63,784 nucleotides of DNA from Methanosarcina spelaei (GTDB lineage Archaea; Halobacteriota; Methanosarcinia; Methanosarcinales; Methanosarcinaceae), in the NCBI RefSeq assembly GCF_002287235.1, contig NZ_LMVP01000334.1, positions 1 through 63,784 of the forward strand, read 5' to 3'. Positions 17,452 to 26,263 of this stretch are shown here, in pieces (position 1 is the first letter of the stretch; every line of letters begins with the position of its first letter). Under the pieces are notes generated by a model. The model saw only the letters and a list, made by a program, of their open reading frames with translations, searched no databases and was not told the DNA's origin. Position numbers and translations under genes: made by a program.

Positions 17452-18921
17452 TTAATAATACCTTCCTATATTTGTCTTGTTCCCACTACCCTCTATTTCT
17501 TTTGAAGAATCTGATGATACGTATCCTGCCCTAATACAGGGAGAGTTTTGTTTCAGATGATAATCATGTTTACTATGGTTTACAAATAGAGGGTTTGCAG
17601 AGATGTCAGTGGTTGAGCTTGCATTTTTATAATTTCCACCTTTGTTATTGTACAGACAGTTGTTTTCCAGTACAAAAGAATGCGTTTCAGGCAGATAATT
17701 AATCACTGCGTATCCCGTCCCTTCAGGGTCTTTTTTGCGCTTCTGGGTATCAATAATTATGTTATTACGGACAATCGTACTGTAACCTGTACCCTGAGGT
17801 GAAAGATCAACTGAACTGTCTCTGTCTTCGGAAGAAGGAGGATACATCTGGATAATGGCTGCATGATAAACTCCATCAAATATGTTTCTCTCAATCAGGG
17901 TATCATAGAACCCGCTGGTTACAATCCCTCCTACCCAGTTAATACTGGGATTAGTGCCTGTGTTATAGAGGGTATTCTTATAAATATGGACATTCTGTGC
18001 CTCTTCTTTAGGATAAGCCTCTCCATAGCCTATCAGCCAGATTCCAGGGCCATAAGTGTGATAGATAGTATTGTTATATACCTCAACATCGTTGACGATA
18101 CCTGTTGTTTTCTCAATCTGAATTCCAGAACCGCCTGCACTCCAGTGATAAAAGGAATCTATTACGTTATCATGGAATTTTACATGATTTGAGTTCCAGA
18201 CTCTAAGACCGCTGTTTGTCCTGCAGGTGATTCTGTTATTCCAGGCTTCTACATTCAGGCAATCGATGGCAAAAAGACCGTCATGTCCCAGTTTATACAC
18301 TCTATTATTATAAAACTTGATATTGGAGCCTCTTTCTACTCTTAACCCGTCTCCATGCCCGTCGTGCATATACATACCATGAGCGTCTACGTTTTCAGCG
18401 TCAAGGAATTTGATCATATTGTAATATCCTTGCCCTTTCTTTTTATCTTCGTTCTTGTCATGGTTTCCATTTATTTCAAACCCTTTTATAGTGACTCCAT
18501 AGACTCCAGTGCTGTCCATCTGTGTTATCATAGGCTTACTCACTGGCCAGTTTGCATTGTCCTCGAGTTTTACTACAGCCGTAGTGTCTCCTTCTAATGT
18601 TGTATTATTTCCGATTAGAATACTATCGGAGATAACGTATGTATTCGGACCTTTCAAATGAACGGTTGAAAACTGCGGATTTTTTGCAACGTATTCAAGA
18701 GCTTGATTTATCTCTACCTGGTCATCTTTTCCATCGCAGTTAAAATCTCCACTCCCATCTCCTGCTACATACACAGTATTGTTTGACGTCTTAGGGGGAA
18801 TGTTGAACTCTGTAGTATAGAAGATAAGTACTCCCAGTGCAATCAAGAATATCAGAATTGCAGTGAAAAGCCCTATTTTTTTCCAGTTTTGCCTTAAGTA
18901 CGTCAGATATTTTTCGTTCAT
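17452..18921 (-). CDS. Membrane-anchored right-handed beta-helix surface protein
   Basis: A 489-residue protein with an N-terminal membrane segment (IGLFTAILIFLIALGVLIFY) and an extracellular parallel beta-helix. After VAGDGSGDFNCDGKDDQVEI, a pectate-lyase-like opening, the rest is a ladder of short coils such as VEVYNNTIYHTYGPGIW, VHIYKNTLYNTG and IVRNNIIIDTQ. Folds of this kind bind or cleave polysaccharides; in Methanosarcina similar domains occur in disaggregatase-type proteins acting on the methanochondroitin matrix, so a role in the cell coat is plausible but unproven. An AAGGA site precedes the ATG by 5 nt. Confidence 0.8.
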   Translation of the reverse strand: MNEKYLTYLRQNWKKIGLFTAILIFLIALGVLIFYTTEFNIPPKTSNNTVYVAGDGSGDFNCDGKDDQVEINQALEYVAKNPQFSTVHLKGPNTYVISDSILIGNNTTLEGDTTAVVKLEDNANWPVSKPMITQMDSTGVYGVTIKGFEINGNHDKNEDKKKGQGYYNMIKFLDAENVDAHGMYMHDGHGDGLRVERGSNIKFYNNRVYKLGHDGLFAIDCLNVEAWNNRITCRTNSGLRVWNSNHVKFHDNVIDSFYHWSAGGSGIQIEKTTGIVNDVEVYNNTIYHTYGPGIWLIGYGEAYPKEEAQNVHIYKNTLYNTGTNPSINWVGGIVTSGFYDTLIERNIFDGVYHAAIIQMYPPSSEDRDSSVDLSPQGTGYSTIVRNNIIIDTQKRKKDPEGTGYAVINYLPETHSFVLENNCLYNNKGGNYKNASSTTDISANPLFVNHSKHDYHLKQNSPCIRAGYVSSDSSKEIEGSGNKTNIGRYY

Positions 18922-19112
18922 TTTATTCCTTACTTTTAATTATAAATTTTAGTCTTGAAACACTCTTGAAAGCGAGTTACTGGATCGAATTTGGAAAATA
19001 AACTTGACAAAGGTTAATATTCTTGAATACAGTTATTGTTAATTAACTTACTTTTTATCTCCTGCACAACTGCAGGAAGTATTACTTTTCAAGATTTCTT
19101 TCCAGTCCCCAA

Positions 19113-19378
19113 TTACATCATGAGTCCACAGTCGTCGGCACCTGCAGCTTCTCTCATTACAAGGGCAAAAATATATGAAGTTTCTTGACTGTAGTTCCTG
19201 CTTCTAGGGCACCTTTAAAATGCTTAAGAACGCAGGACTTTGACCTGGCTTTAATGGAGAGAGCAAAGCAAATGAACTGATAGGTCCTTTTATCTATCAT
19301 CCTTTTTTCGGAGCAAAGCTGATCAATTTCGTCCAGCTTTTGGGTAAACTCTGGAAAAAATTCCTCAAGCATTCTCAT
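19113..19378 (-). pseudogene. AhpD/carboxymuconolactone decarboxylase-like gene with a one-base frameshift
   Basis: The first frame gives EEFFPEFTQKLDEIDQ, then FICFALSIKARSKSC, then VLKHFKGALEAGTTVKKL, the AhpD-like fold whose Cys-x-x-His motif appears here as SCVLKH. It then ends in a foreign tail at 19157. In another frame, immediately downstream, the sequence continues as YIFALVMREAAGADDCG and LMM before TAA at 19113, the usual ending for this family. One base is missing near 19160. The gene is either broken, subject to frameshifting, or affected by a sequence error. Intact relatives are small thiol-dependent peroxidase/decarboxylase-like proteins. Confidence 0.85.
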
Positions 19379-19523
19379 TTCGGAGTTTCCTTTTCCATAC
19401 GGTTTTGGCTTAAGCTGTTAAGACAATATCCGTACTATGATTTTTATATTTAAGGATTAGTTCAAATCAATTTGAACTAATCTAAATTTCACAGAATTAT
19501 ATTCTGTAACTTGATGACACTAT

Positions 19524-19658
19524 GGCAATGTGCCAATTTCTCTATAAAATTCGAAATATTAATAAGTTTGTGGCTTTAGAATCAAATATTAAAAGAACTG
19601 AATTATGCTCAGTATAGAAAAATTTGGCTTTGAATTTACAGAAATTCAGGACACTGCC
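19524..19658 (+). repeat. Miniature inverted-repeat element, copy 2 of 3 (most diverged)
   Basis: A 135-bp copy: GGCAATGTGCCAATTTCTC at the left, AATATTAATAAGTTTGTGGC inside, and GAATTTACAGAAATTCAGG then ACACTGCC at the right. The ends are imperfect inverted repeats of each other and match the copies at 147 and 36406. It lies in the 591-bp gap upstream of the AhpD-like pseudogene. The 144 bp between that gene and this copy shows nothing recognisable. Confidence 0.7.
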
Positions 19659-19739
19659 AGATATAAAATAGAAAATTATTAAAAGCGATAAATTGCAAAA
19701 TAAAAAACTATTGAATCTAATAAGTCATCAAGAACTAAT

Positions 19740-19975
19740 AATAAACCAAGAATAATTAAACCAGTGATGATTAAACCAGTGATGATTAAACCAAAAATAA
19801 ACCAGCGATGATTAAACCAAAAATAGTTAAACCAGTAATAAACCAGCAACGATTAAATTAATAGCAACTAAACCAAAAACAATTAACCAATAACAATTAA
19901 ACCAGAACAATTGAACTGATAACAGTTAAACCAAAAACAATTTAGCCAGTAACGATTAAACCAATAACAATTAGA
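19740..19975. repeat. Degenerate ATTAAACCAGTAACA-type tandem repeats
   Basis: A run of about 15 imperfect 14-18 bp units built on AATTAAACCARNAAYRA reaches the stop codon of the acetyltransferase gene at 19971. Unit length and sequence vary, as in an old slipped-strand array. Confidence 0.8.
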
Positions 19976-20738
19976 TAAGATTCAGTTCCATCTCATAACA
20001 TCTTTTGTCACCACAAATGTTTTTCGTTTCCTTTATTATTCGAAAGCCCAGTTTTTCATATAGTTTAACAGCAGAAGTATTATTTACGCTTACATACAAT
20101 AGTATCGAAGATACTTTGTTTAATTTCATTTCCTGGATGCTTTCTTTTAATAGCTTCTCACCAAAACCATTTCTTCTAAAGCTCTTATCTACCGAAATCG
20201 AACAAATTACTGATATTTTCTTGAAACCTTTTAGGGAAGGTATTAATCGTATGTAGTATGTCGAGTAACCTACTACTTGATCCTGACTCTTAATTACATA
20301 AAAAATTTTCCTGAGTTTTTTTGAATATTTTATAAGTTCATTCTGTCCTTGATTTTCAAATCCTTCTTCTTGAATTCTAAACACTTCAGGAAGCATAACA
20401 TCCTCTATAGACATCACGCTTTCCTTTTCAGTTTGTTTCCAATTCCTTATAAGAAAAGCTCCAATAGCATCTCGTATCAGTCTCTTAAAATATATTAAAT
20501 ACATAATGGGTTTAATGCAAATTTTTGAGAGGCTCATAAGATCACTTACTTGGTGAATTATGCTGTTAATGAAGTTTTCAAAGACAATTCTAATTCTTGC
20601 TGGAAAATTGTCCCTAATTATATTGCCATTTTTATCTTTCACTAGATAAACATCTGTATCAGCACTACACATAAATAAACAAAGTAGATTACAAGAAAAT
20701 ACCCTGTATAGGACCGTTATTCCATCAATATTAGGCAC
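19971..20738 (-). CDS. GNAT N-acetyltransferase with an N-terminal extension
   Basis: A 255-residue protein. The C-terminal 145 residues are a GNAT domain: ISVICSISVDKSFRRNGFG carries the acetyl-CoA loop (RRNGFG), and VNNTSAVKLYEKLGFRIIKE is the RimI-like motif B. The first 110 residues are hydrophobic and Cys-containing, with no match I recognise. An internal ATG at MSIEDVML would give just the GNAT domain. The GTG start lies 10 bp after the stop of the 20748-22541 gene, so the two, and probably the methyltransferase at 22594, form one transcript. Substrate unknown; an amino sugar is possible from context. Confidence 0.75.
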   Translation of the reverse strand: MPNIDGITVLYRVFSCNLLCLFMCSADTDVYLVKDKNGNIIRDNFPARIRIVFENFINSIIHQVSDLMSLSKICIKPIMYLIYFKRLIRDAIGAFLIRNWKQTEKESVMSIEDVMLPEVFRIQEEGFENQGQNELIKYSKKLRKIFYVIKSQDQVVGYSTYYIRLIPSLKGFKKISVICSISVDKSFRRNGFGEKLLKESIQEMKLNKVSSILLYVSVNNTSAVKLYEKLGFRIIKETKNICGDKRCYEMELNLI

Positions 20739-20747
20739 TATTCAAAT

Positions 20748-22541
20748 CTATATAATATAACTATGATTGTTTTCAACCCAGAACGTAATCGAATTATCCT
20801 GTTCTATGTCGTAATCAAGGAATTTTCCAGATGTTTTGTCGTAAACCTGAGTATCTCTTCCAGCTTTTACGTTTACGTTTACAAAGGCAATGCCACCATT
20901 TGTGTGTGCATCAAAAAGAACAGAGTTTTCAGTATATTGCAGGTTTTCAAAACTGGCATCATATGTGTTTCGACTTACTTGGCCGTACTCGTGAAAAGAC
21001 ACTATGGGCATATTATTTGACTCATAGTTATTTACCCAATTTCGAAACTTTGAGCGACTAATTGAATATTTTACGGCCGGGTCCAGGTCAAGTTCATGGG
21101 TAAAAACAGGGTGTACCATGCCTGCTAAAGATGCTGTTTCCCACCATTCCCAGGTATTATCTTCCAGACTTCCAATATATTTTTCCGTATGAATTCCCGA
21201 GTCTCCGTTTCTCCAGAGCATCCCTAAGTTTTCATATGCATAATGAGCATGCAGAATATTATCTCTGTTTCTCATGGAGCACCAACTTGTCGGTTTTTGC
21301 CCAATTATTTCGTACACGTATAGATATCCTTCATTCATTATCTTGTAAGCTTGTTCTAGCGGAAAACTATTCAATTCTTTAGAGTAATGTACACCTACAT
21401 CCCAAGACTCATTAATGACCAGACTGCGCAAGTATTCACGGTCTTCTTCACTGTATTGTTCAAGGAGTTCTATATCGAACCATATTGTTCCTTTGTTTTT
21501 CTTGCTATTAAGGTAGCGTATTCCCTGTTCGGTCGTATTTCTAAAATGCGGGCCATCAATTCCGAAAGGCAGCATTCTATTACTTCCAATTGCAGTTATG
21601 AGCTTTCTGTCTACAATCTGGCTTATACTATATATATCAACATCGAGATAGGTTCCTTTGCCAAGTACAAAAGAAGTGAGCTTTATGTACCCATTTGAAA
21701 TATCCACGTACGGTAATCTCTGCCTGTCGGTATTATAAAAAGGTGTTACTATACAGTTGCCATCTTTTGCAAAAATCGTATTCGTTTTATTTTGCCCATC
21801 AAACATAATTGCAAAATTTGACCTTTCTCCCGTGTTCTCAAAGGATATGGATTCGCACCTTATATTCCCGGAAGGATCTTTAAAATAGCTTTCTAATATA
21901 ATATTGTTATTTATTTTATGGAGGATCAACTTTGAACCAGGTGTATTAAGCTCAACAAAGCTTTGTGGGTCATCCATCTTTAGATCTATTGAGATTTGGT
22001 AAGTGCATTTAACCATTGGTACAAAACTACAAATGTACAGTGATCCAATCTGTCTTGGCTGCTCTGTATAGTGAATTAGTGGGATAGAAGCAGCATCACA
22101 GAACCTATAAGTTTCTGAAGATTTAACTAAATCTGCCGTATATCCATTTACTCCGGATTCTAAAACAGTGTCTGCAACCGGAAACAAACTATACGGACAT
22201 GAACAGGAATCTCTTCTTACTTTATACTGTAGTGCTTTCAAGGTATTAAAAGAAATTTCTGACTTAAGCATTCCATAAATTGCAGAGTATAATTTGTCAT
22301 AAATCTTATTACCCTGAAGTTTTGCGATAAAAACATTTTTCGGAACACTTTTAGATTTGGAGTAATTTTGTGAAAATAAGGTGAGAATGCCTTGATTGAT
22401 ATTCTCATGAACTTTTGAAGTATCCTTACAGGAGAAAGCTTCAGTTCCTCCAATAAACAAACTACCAAATATAAACGGTATTAGAAAAAACTTTTTTAGG
22501 TGACTACGGGTGTTCACTAAACCACCACACCGATTTTGCAT
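20748..22541 (-). CDS. Secreted protein, possibly polysaccharide-deacetylase-like
   Basis: A 597-residue exported protein. A signal peptide (KKFFLIPFIFGSLFIGGTEA) ends near residue 36. The middle part is beta-rich and resembles a carbohydrate-binding or lectin-like jelly roll. The C-terminal part has MLPFGIDGPHF, WDVGVHYSKEL, WCSMRNRD, MVHPVFTHELDLDP and VSFHEYGQV, an order of Asp and His motifs reminiscent of polysaccharide deacetylases and related TIM-like barrels, but no NodB signature is certain. Its neighbours, an acetyltransferase and a methyltransferase, suit glycan modification. A GTG eight codons in, after GGTGTGGTGG, is an alternative start closer to the signal peptide. Confidence 0.65.
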   Translation of the reverse strand: MQNRCGGLVNTRSHLKKFFLIPFIFGSLFIGGTEAFSCKDTSKVHENINQGILTLFSQNYSKSKSVPKNVFIAKLQGNKIYDKLYSAIYGMLKSEISFNTLKALQYKVRRDSCSCPYSLFPVADTVLESGVNGYTADLVKSSETYRFCDAASIPLIHYTEQPRQIGSLYICSFVPMVKCTYQISIDLKMDDPQSFVELNTPGSKLILHKINNNIILESYFKDPSGNIRCESISFENTGERSNFAIMFDGQNKTNTIFAKDGNCIVTPFYNTDRQRLPYVDISNGYIKLTSFVLGKGTYLDVDIYSISQIVDRKLITAIGSNRMLPFGIDGPHFRNTTEQGIRYLNSKKNKGTIWFDIELLEQYSEEDREYLRSLVINESWDVGVHYSKELNSFPLEQAYKIMNEGYLYVYEIIGQKPTSWCSMRNRDNILHAHYAYENLGMLWRNGDSGIHTEKYIGSLEDNTWEWWETASLAGMVHPVFTHELDLDPAVKYSISRSKFRNWVNNYESNNMPIVSFHEYGQVSRNTYDASFENLQYTENSVLFDAHTNGGIAFVNVNVKAGRDTQVYDKTSGKFLDYDIEQDNSITFWVENNHSYII

Positions 22542-22593
22542 TATTTTTAACCAAACTTGATATTCCTTAATTAATGTCCGTCTGAACAGCCTT

Positions 22594-23295
22594 TTAAGCT
22601 CGAAACATTATCGCATGATATTTGTACTCGTAATACATTGAGCGTACGCAGATCATTCTAAAACCATGCTTACTTGCAATTTTCTCTACTGCGTAAGGAT
22701 TGTGGGCAAATCCAAGAATATCTTTTGGACGGTTTCTCAGACTTGACGATATTGCAGTCCTAAACTCGAAACCTGTTTTACATACAATTTTGAGGCCGTT
22801 TGCATCTTGTGAGAATAGTCCTATCTTCCATAATGGATACAAGCGGGAGTCCAGAATATCAAAAAGTACAATTTTACCATCTTCATTCAGATACTTTGAT
22901 GCATCGGAGATAAATTTATCAATTTCCTGAAATGTCAAGTACTGAATTACACCGGCTGCAGTTATTCGATCAAAAGAAGAATTCAGTTTCTCCCAGAGAG
23001 TTTGATGGTCAGCAAGAATTAGATCTATATTTTGGCACTTTTTTTTCTTAATCCTTTTACTAGCTTCTTCTAGCATGGATTCAGAAAAATCAACTCCTAC
23101 AAGCTGCTCATACTCCGGAGCATAGTAAGTCAGGAGTTCTGCGGCCCCGCATCCAAAATCAAGAAGTCTTTTACCTCCATCAAGGTGAAACAGTTTTTCC
23201 CTTGCCTCCATAGAAAGAAATTCCTCAGACGAATATCTGTGCCCTCCATGTTTCTTATCTTTAAAAAAATCTTTCCAGACATCTGATCTTGACAT
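22594..23295 (-). CDS. Class I SAM-dependent methyltransferase
   Basis: A 233-residue methyltransferase of the Methyltransf_11/25 type. RLLDFGCGAAELLTYYAPEY is motif I and LVGVDFSESMLEEA motif II. DRITAAGVIQYLTFQEID and EDGKIVLFDI are the later motifs. GGAG lies upstream of the ATG. It is first in the three-gene minus-strand group ending at 19971. The target is unknown; methylation of a glycan or its lipid carrier would fit the neighbours. Confidence 0.85.
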   Translation of the reverse strand: MSRSDVWKDFFKDKKHGGHRYSSEEFLSMEAREKLFHLDGGKRLLDFGCGAAELLTYYAPEYEQLVGVDFSESMLEEASKRIKKKKCQNIDLILADHQTLWEKLNSSFDRITAAGVIQYLTFQEIDKFISDASKYLNEDGKIVLFDILDSRLYPLWKIGLFSQDANGLKIVCKTGFEFRTAISSSLRNRPKDILGFAHNPYAVEKIASKHGFRMICVRSMYYEYKYHAIMFRA

Positions 23296-24010
23296 GTTTT
23301 TCGGACTCCTAAATCTTGCTCTTTTCTATACCTCTTCTCAGGCAATCTGTAACTTCCAGGTTAACTGTTTTTTAGCTATTTATTGAATTGATGCGAGTTG
23401 CAAAAGAAATTGATATATCTTGAATTTACACATATGCGCATAAATATATATATTTTTCTAATTTGATTCTGAGATTAGTATCATAAATTGTCAAAAAATT
23501 AAAGTTTTGTTTTACCTGTAAAAACCTGAACGTGGCCGTCTATCCTCCTGAAATGCATACCTCTTAATACTCATCTAAACACTTTTAGCATAATATATAA
23601 ATTTTGTTTCATATTTATTTGAAATAAATACCCAAAATTTTCAGTGGATCTTAAATTTGAACGTAATACATAGACTAATTGTCCATTCTATATCAAATGC
23701 TATCTATTTTATTGAGTTAGATAGTATCTATTTCAAAGCTAATGAATGAAACATTGTAAATCTTCATGGCAGGTCGCATGTTGAAGTATGTTCCAACCAC
23801 TATGGACCTAAGTCAACAGTTCATAGATTTCGTATCTTACGTGTGTAAACACAGTAGATACCAGAAGATTCTTCTTAAGTTTTAAAAGAAATATTATAAT
23901 GTTAATAAAACAGATCTTTCACATTGTTTTCTGGTAAAAAAGATATTTCTATTAAAAATGGAAAACAAAGTTTATGATAATTACAAAAAATATAAAAGTA
24001 AAATTAAAAA
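23296..24010. other. Long AT-rich gap without a recognised gene
   Basis: No coding region, hairpin or repeat could be supported here, apart from TATA-like runs near 23440-23460 that could serve the minus-strand methyltransferase. It ends at the inverted-repeat element starting at 24011. Most of the 1 kb between 23296 and 24344 looks like accumulated non-coding sequence. Confidence 0.5.
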
Positions 24011-24207
24011 GACTCAGTACCAAAATCTAGTGATGAATGTAAAACTCAAAATCACTAGATTTTATAAATGGTCACCATCCATGTAATACAACTTAGTGAT
24101 TCAAGTCTTTAGATAGCGAATATCGATTTTGATAAAAACTGGATTCTTCTTGCTAATTAAGACTTTCTATCAAAAATGCAAAAATCACTGGATTTTGGAA
24201 CAGAGTC
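24011..24207. mobile_element. 197-bp miniature inverted-repeat element with 8-bp target duplication
   Basis: The left end GACTCAGTACCAAAATCTAG (continuing TGAT, 24 nt) and the reverse complement of the right end, GACTCTGTTCCAAAATCCAG (continuing TGAT), match at 21 of 24 positions. The element is flanked on both sides by ATTAAAAA (24003-24010 and 24208-24215), a likely target-site duplication. An internal copy of the tip (ATCACTAGATTTT, 24050-24062) forms a second inverted pair with 24022-24034. There is no reading frame, so it would need a transposase from elsewhere. Confidence 0.8.
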
Positions 24208-24344
24208 ATTAAAAACTTTAGTAAATTTAAAAGTTCTACCTGTCTCTGTTTGCTGATATCGTATTCTGCTTTGTCGAGTTTTACTTTTATACTTTCAATT
24301 TCTTGTTAAATTATTTAAAATAAATACTAACCAGATCGATTCCT

Positions 24345-24629
24345 ATGATCGAGAGTATCCCAAGGGAACTAATAAAGGATCTGCAAACGGTATGCCAGTT
24401 GCATGATGAAGCTGTCTGTAACCATGACAAATGTAGGGAGTTCAGCGAAAACTTATCTGCACTTTTGATCCGGCTTGAAGATCTCAAGTTCTACCGGATG
24501 GCTGACAGACTCATGAGCGTTCTCCTGAACTGCAAGCCAAAAGAGGCTTCTCACTGTGAAAAAGCTAACCTTGTTGGAGCGATGATGAAAGAGATAACAA
24601 AAGATGCTAAGAAAGCAGCCGGAAAATGA
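24345..24629 (+). CDS. Small Cys/His-rich protein of unknown function
   Basis: A 94-residue protein, mostly helical by composition. It has a Cys17-x2-His20-x4-Cys25-x-His27-x2-Cys30 cluster (VCQLHDEAVCNHDKC) and a second NCKPKEASHC cluster near residue 68, suggesting metal binding or redox cysteines. I do not recognise the family. It lies 126 bp upstream of an ArsR-like gene in the same direction; that regulator has a CxC metal-site motif, so the pair may concern a metal or metalloid (inference). No Shine-Dalgarno is visible before the ATG. Confidence 0.55.
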   Translation: MIESIPRELIKDLQTVCQLHDEAVCNHDKCREFSENLSALLIRLEDLKFYRMADRLMSVLLNCKPKEASHCEKANLVGAMMKEITKDAKKAAGK

Positions 24630-24754
24630 AATTGAAGATTCCTGATTCCATAGGCTATTTAAATCCTATAGGCTATTTAAATGCATCTCGATCAAGTACT
24701 TGATTTACTTGATTTTCCATTTCAGCTTTAGAAAGTTATATATTCTCAAGTTCA

Positions 24755-25068
24755 ATGTTTATTGATATGATTAATGAAAAAATATCCAGCTTTTCAAGGC
24801 ACTGAGCGAAGATACAAGATACAGGATAATCAAGGCTCTTCTTGAGGCTGAGCGCAAATACAAGGCAAATGAATCCGATGACTGTAAAGGAGAGCTATGC
24901 GCCTGCGAGATCCCTGAACTCATTGGTAGAACACAGTCCAATACCTCAATGCACCTTGCAAAATTGCAGGACTGGGGAATAATTAAAGTAAGAAACGAAG
25001 GAAAAATGAGACTCTATTCGATAAAAAACGATAAAATTAGGAAGCTTCTGGAAGTTCTTGAAGAATAA
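24755..25068 (+). pseudogene. ArsR-family regulator, frameshifted at an A homopolymer near its start
   Basis: From 24784 one open frame reads IQLFKALSEDTRYRIIKAL, then DDCKGELCACEIPELIGR, then TQSNTSMHLAKLQDWGIIKV and NEGKMRLYSIKND, a complete winged-helix ArsR domain with the alpha-3 CxC (ELCACEI) used by arsenic or antimony sensors. In this frame a TGA lies just upstream and there is no ATG, GTG or TTG before the domain. The ATG at 24755 (or 24767) reads MFIDMINEK in another frame and would join perfectly if the run of six A at 24777-24782 had seven (MINEKNIQLFKAL). It is a broken gene, a phase-variable one, or a sequence error. Confidence 0.85.
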
Positions 25069-25171
25069 TTTACATCATTGTTTCTATTAAAACTTAAAAA
25101 TTATTCAGTATGAAAAACTATGACATTATGAAATCCTGATCTTGTGAAATCATATCATGAAATCATATTTC

Positions 25172-25374
25172 GTGAAATCACAACATGAAGCCATAATTTC
25201 ATGAAATCGAATCATGAAGCCGTAATTTCATGAAATCGAATCATGAAGCCGTAATTTCATGAAATCGAATCATGAAGCCGTAATTTCATGAAATCGAATC
25301 ATGAAGCCGTAATTTCATGAAATCGAATCATGAAGCCGTAATTTCATGAAATCACATTATAAAGCCTTAATTTC
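25172..25374. repeat. 29-bp tandem repeat, five perfect and two imperfect copies
   Basis: Perfect units ATGAAATCGAATCATGAAGC plus CGTAATTTC start at 25201, 25230, 25259, 25288 and 25317; imperfect ones flank at 25172 and 25346. Unit junctions create the palindrome ATTTCATGAAAT. There are no spacers, so this is not CRISPR. Further degenerate units extend to about 25130 and 25430. It lies in the 478-bp gap between the ArsR-like gene and the deacetylase's 3' end. Confidence 0.95.
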
Positions 25375-25546
25375 GTGAAATAGTAACATCATAAATTACA
25401 TCCCATGAAATTATAATAACAAAACCATATTGGTCTGAATTATAATCTTATGAAAAATTCACTGAGATGTTTTTTAAGACAGGATTCCAGCAACATTGGT
25501 ATCTTCTCACATGAGAAAATGAGTTTTATTTACTGTTTTCAGGCAG

Positions 25547-26263
25547 TTACTTATATCTTTCAAGATTCGCTCTTTCCTGCAGAGTTAAAAAACTGTAGTG
25601 TTGAGATTTTAAGGCACGGATCAGGATTTTAAGGTTGTTGAGAGCTTTTCCTCCGGTATTGAACTTGCAGTCCAGGCGTATAGATGTGTTTGACATATCT
25701 ACGAATTCCCAGGGATGGACAAAAATGACAGGAGATTCCCAGCACTTGAGTATCGGGAGAAAAAATCCAGGGGGCAGTCTTACAAATGAAGAAGTAATCG
25801 TCGCAGGAATCCTTATTATTTTGCCTTCAATTTTACTCCTAGGAAAAGGAGGCTTATACGCTGCAACGGATGAATCATACCTGAAACCCTCATCTTCTAG
25901 AAGTCCAAGATAGTTTCTCGGAAATTGAAGGTTTGGAGCCCTGAAAGAAACAAGTTTCCTTTCAAATTGCCTTAAAACTTTTCCAGCCTGTTTAAGAGCA
26001 AACCTGGCTTCTTCTTTATCCATTCGGTCAAAACGTGTATGAGTGTGTCCATGACATCCAAGCTCGTGTCCTTCTTCCGGAATTCTGGATATAAGGTCAG
26101 GGTACTGCTTAGCCATCATTCCGGTAACAAAAAAGGTTGCTCTTATCCCTTCTTTTTTGAAAAGGTCCAGTAACTCAGGCAGTCCTTCTTCCATGCCTCT
26201 CGTACTCGTAAGCATAGGAGGACAATCTTCTTCCACATCAACGGTTATTGTGATATTTTTCAT
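25547..26263 (-). CDS. Polysaccharide deacetylase (NodB-type)
   Basis: About 238 residues. The NodB-fold marks are ITVDVEEDCPP (first Asp motif), IRATFFVTGMMA, ELGCHGHTHTRFDRM (metal-binding HxxxH-type motif) and VSFRAPNLQFP (catalytic Arg motif), with PVIFVHPWEF as the late His motif. It should remove N-acetyl groups from a surface or nascent glycan; no signal peptide is seen, so it may act in the cytoplasm on lipid-linked sugars. The start at KNITITVDVEE is by family pattern; longer starts exist at 26272 and 26317. Any of them overlaps the 3' end of the glycosyltransferase gene upstream, showing co-transcription. Confidence 0.85.
   Translation of the reverse strand: MKNITITVDVEEDCPPMLTSTRGMEEGLPELLDLFKKEGIRATFFVTGMMAKQYPDLISRIPEEGHELGCHGHTHTRFDRMDKEEARFALKQAGKVLRQFERKLVSFRAPNLQFPRNYLGLLEDEGFRYDSSVAAYKPPFPRSKIEGKIIRIPATITSSFVRLPPGFFLPILKCWESPVIFVHPWEFVDMSNTSIRLDCKFNTGGKALNNLKILIRALKSQHYSFLTLQERANLERYK

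Noticed and set aside
25172..25374. Possible CRISPR array (29-bp repeats)
   Set aside because: Units are directly joined with no unique spacers, and no cas gene is in the window.
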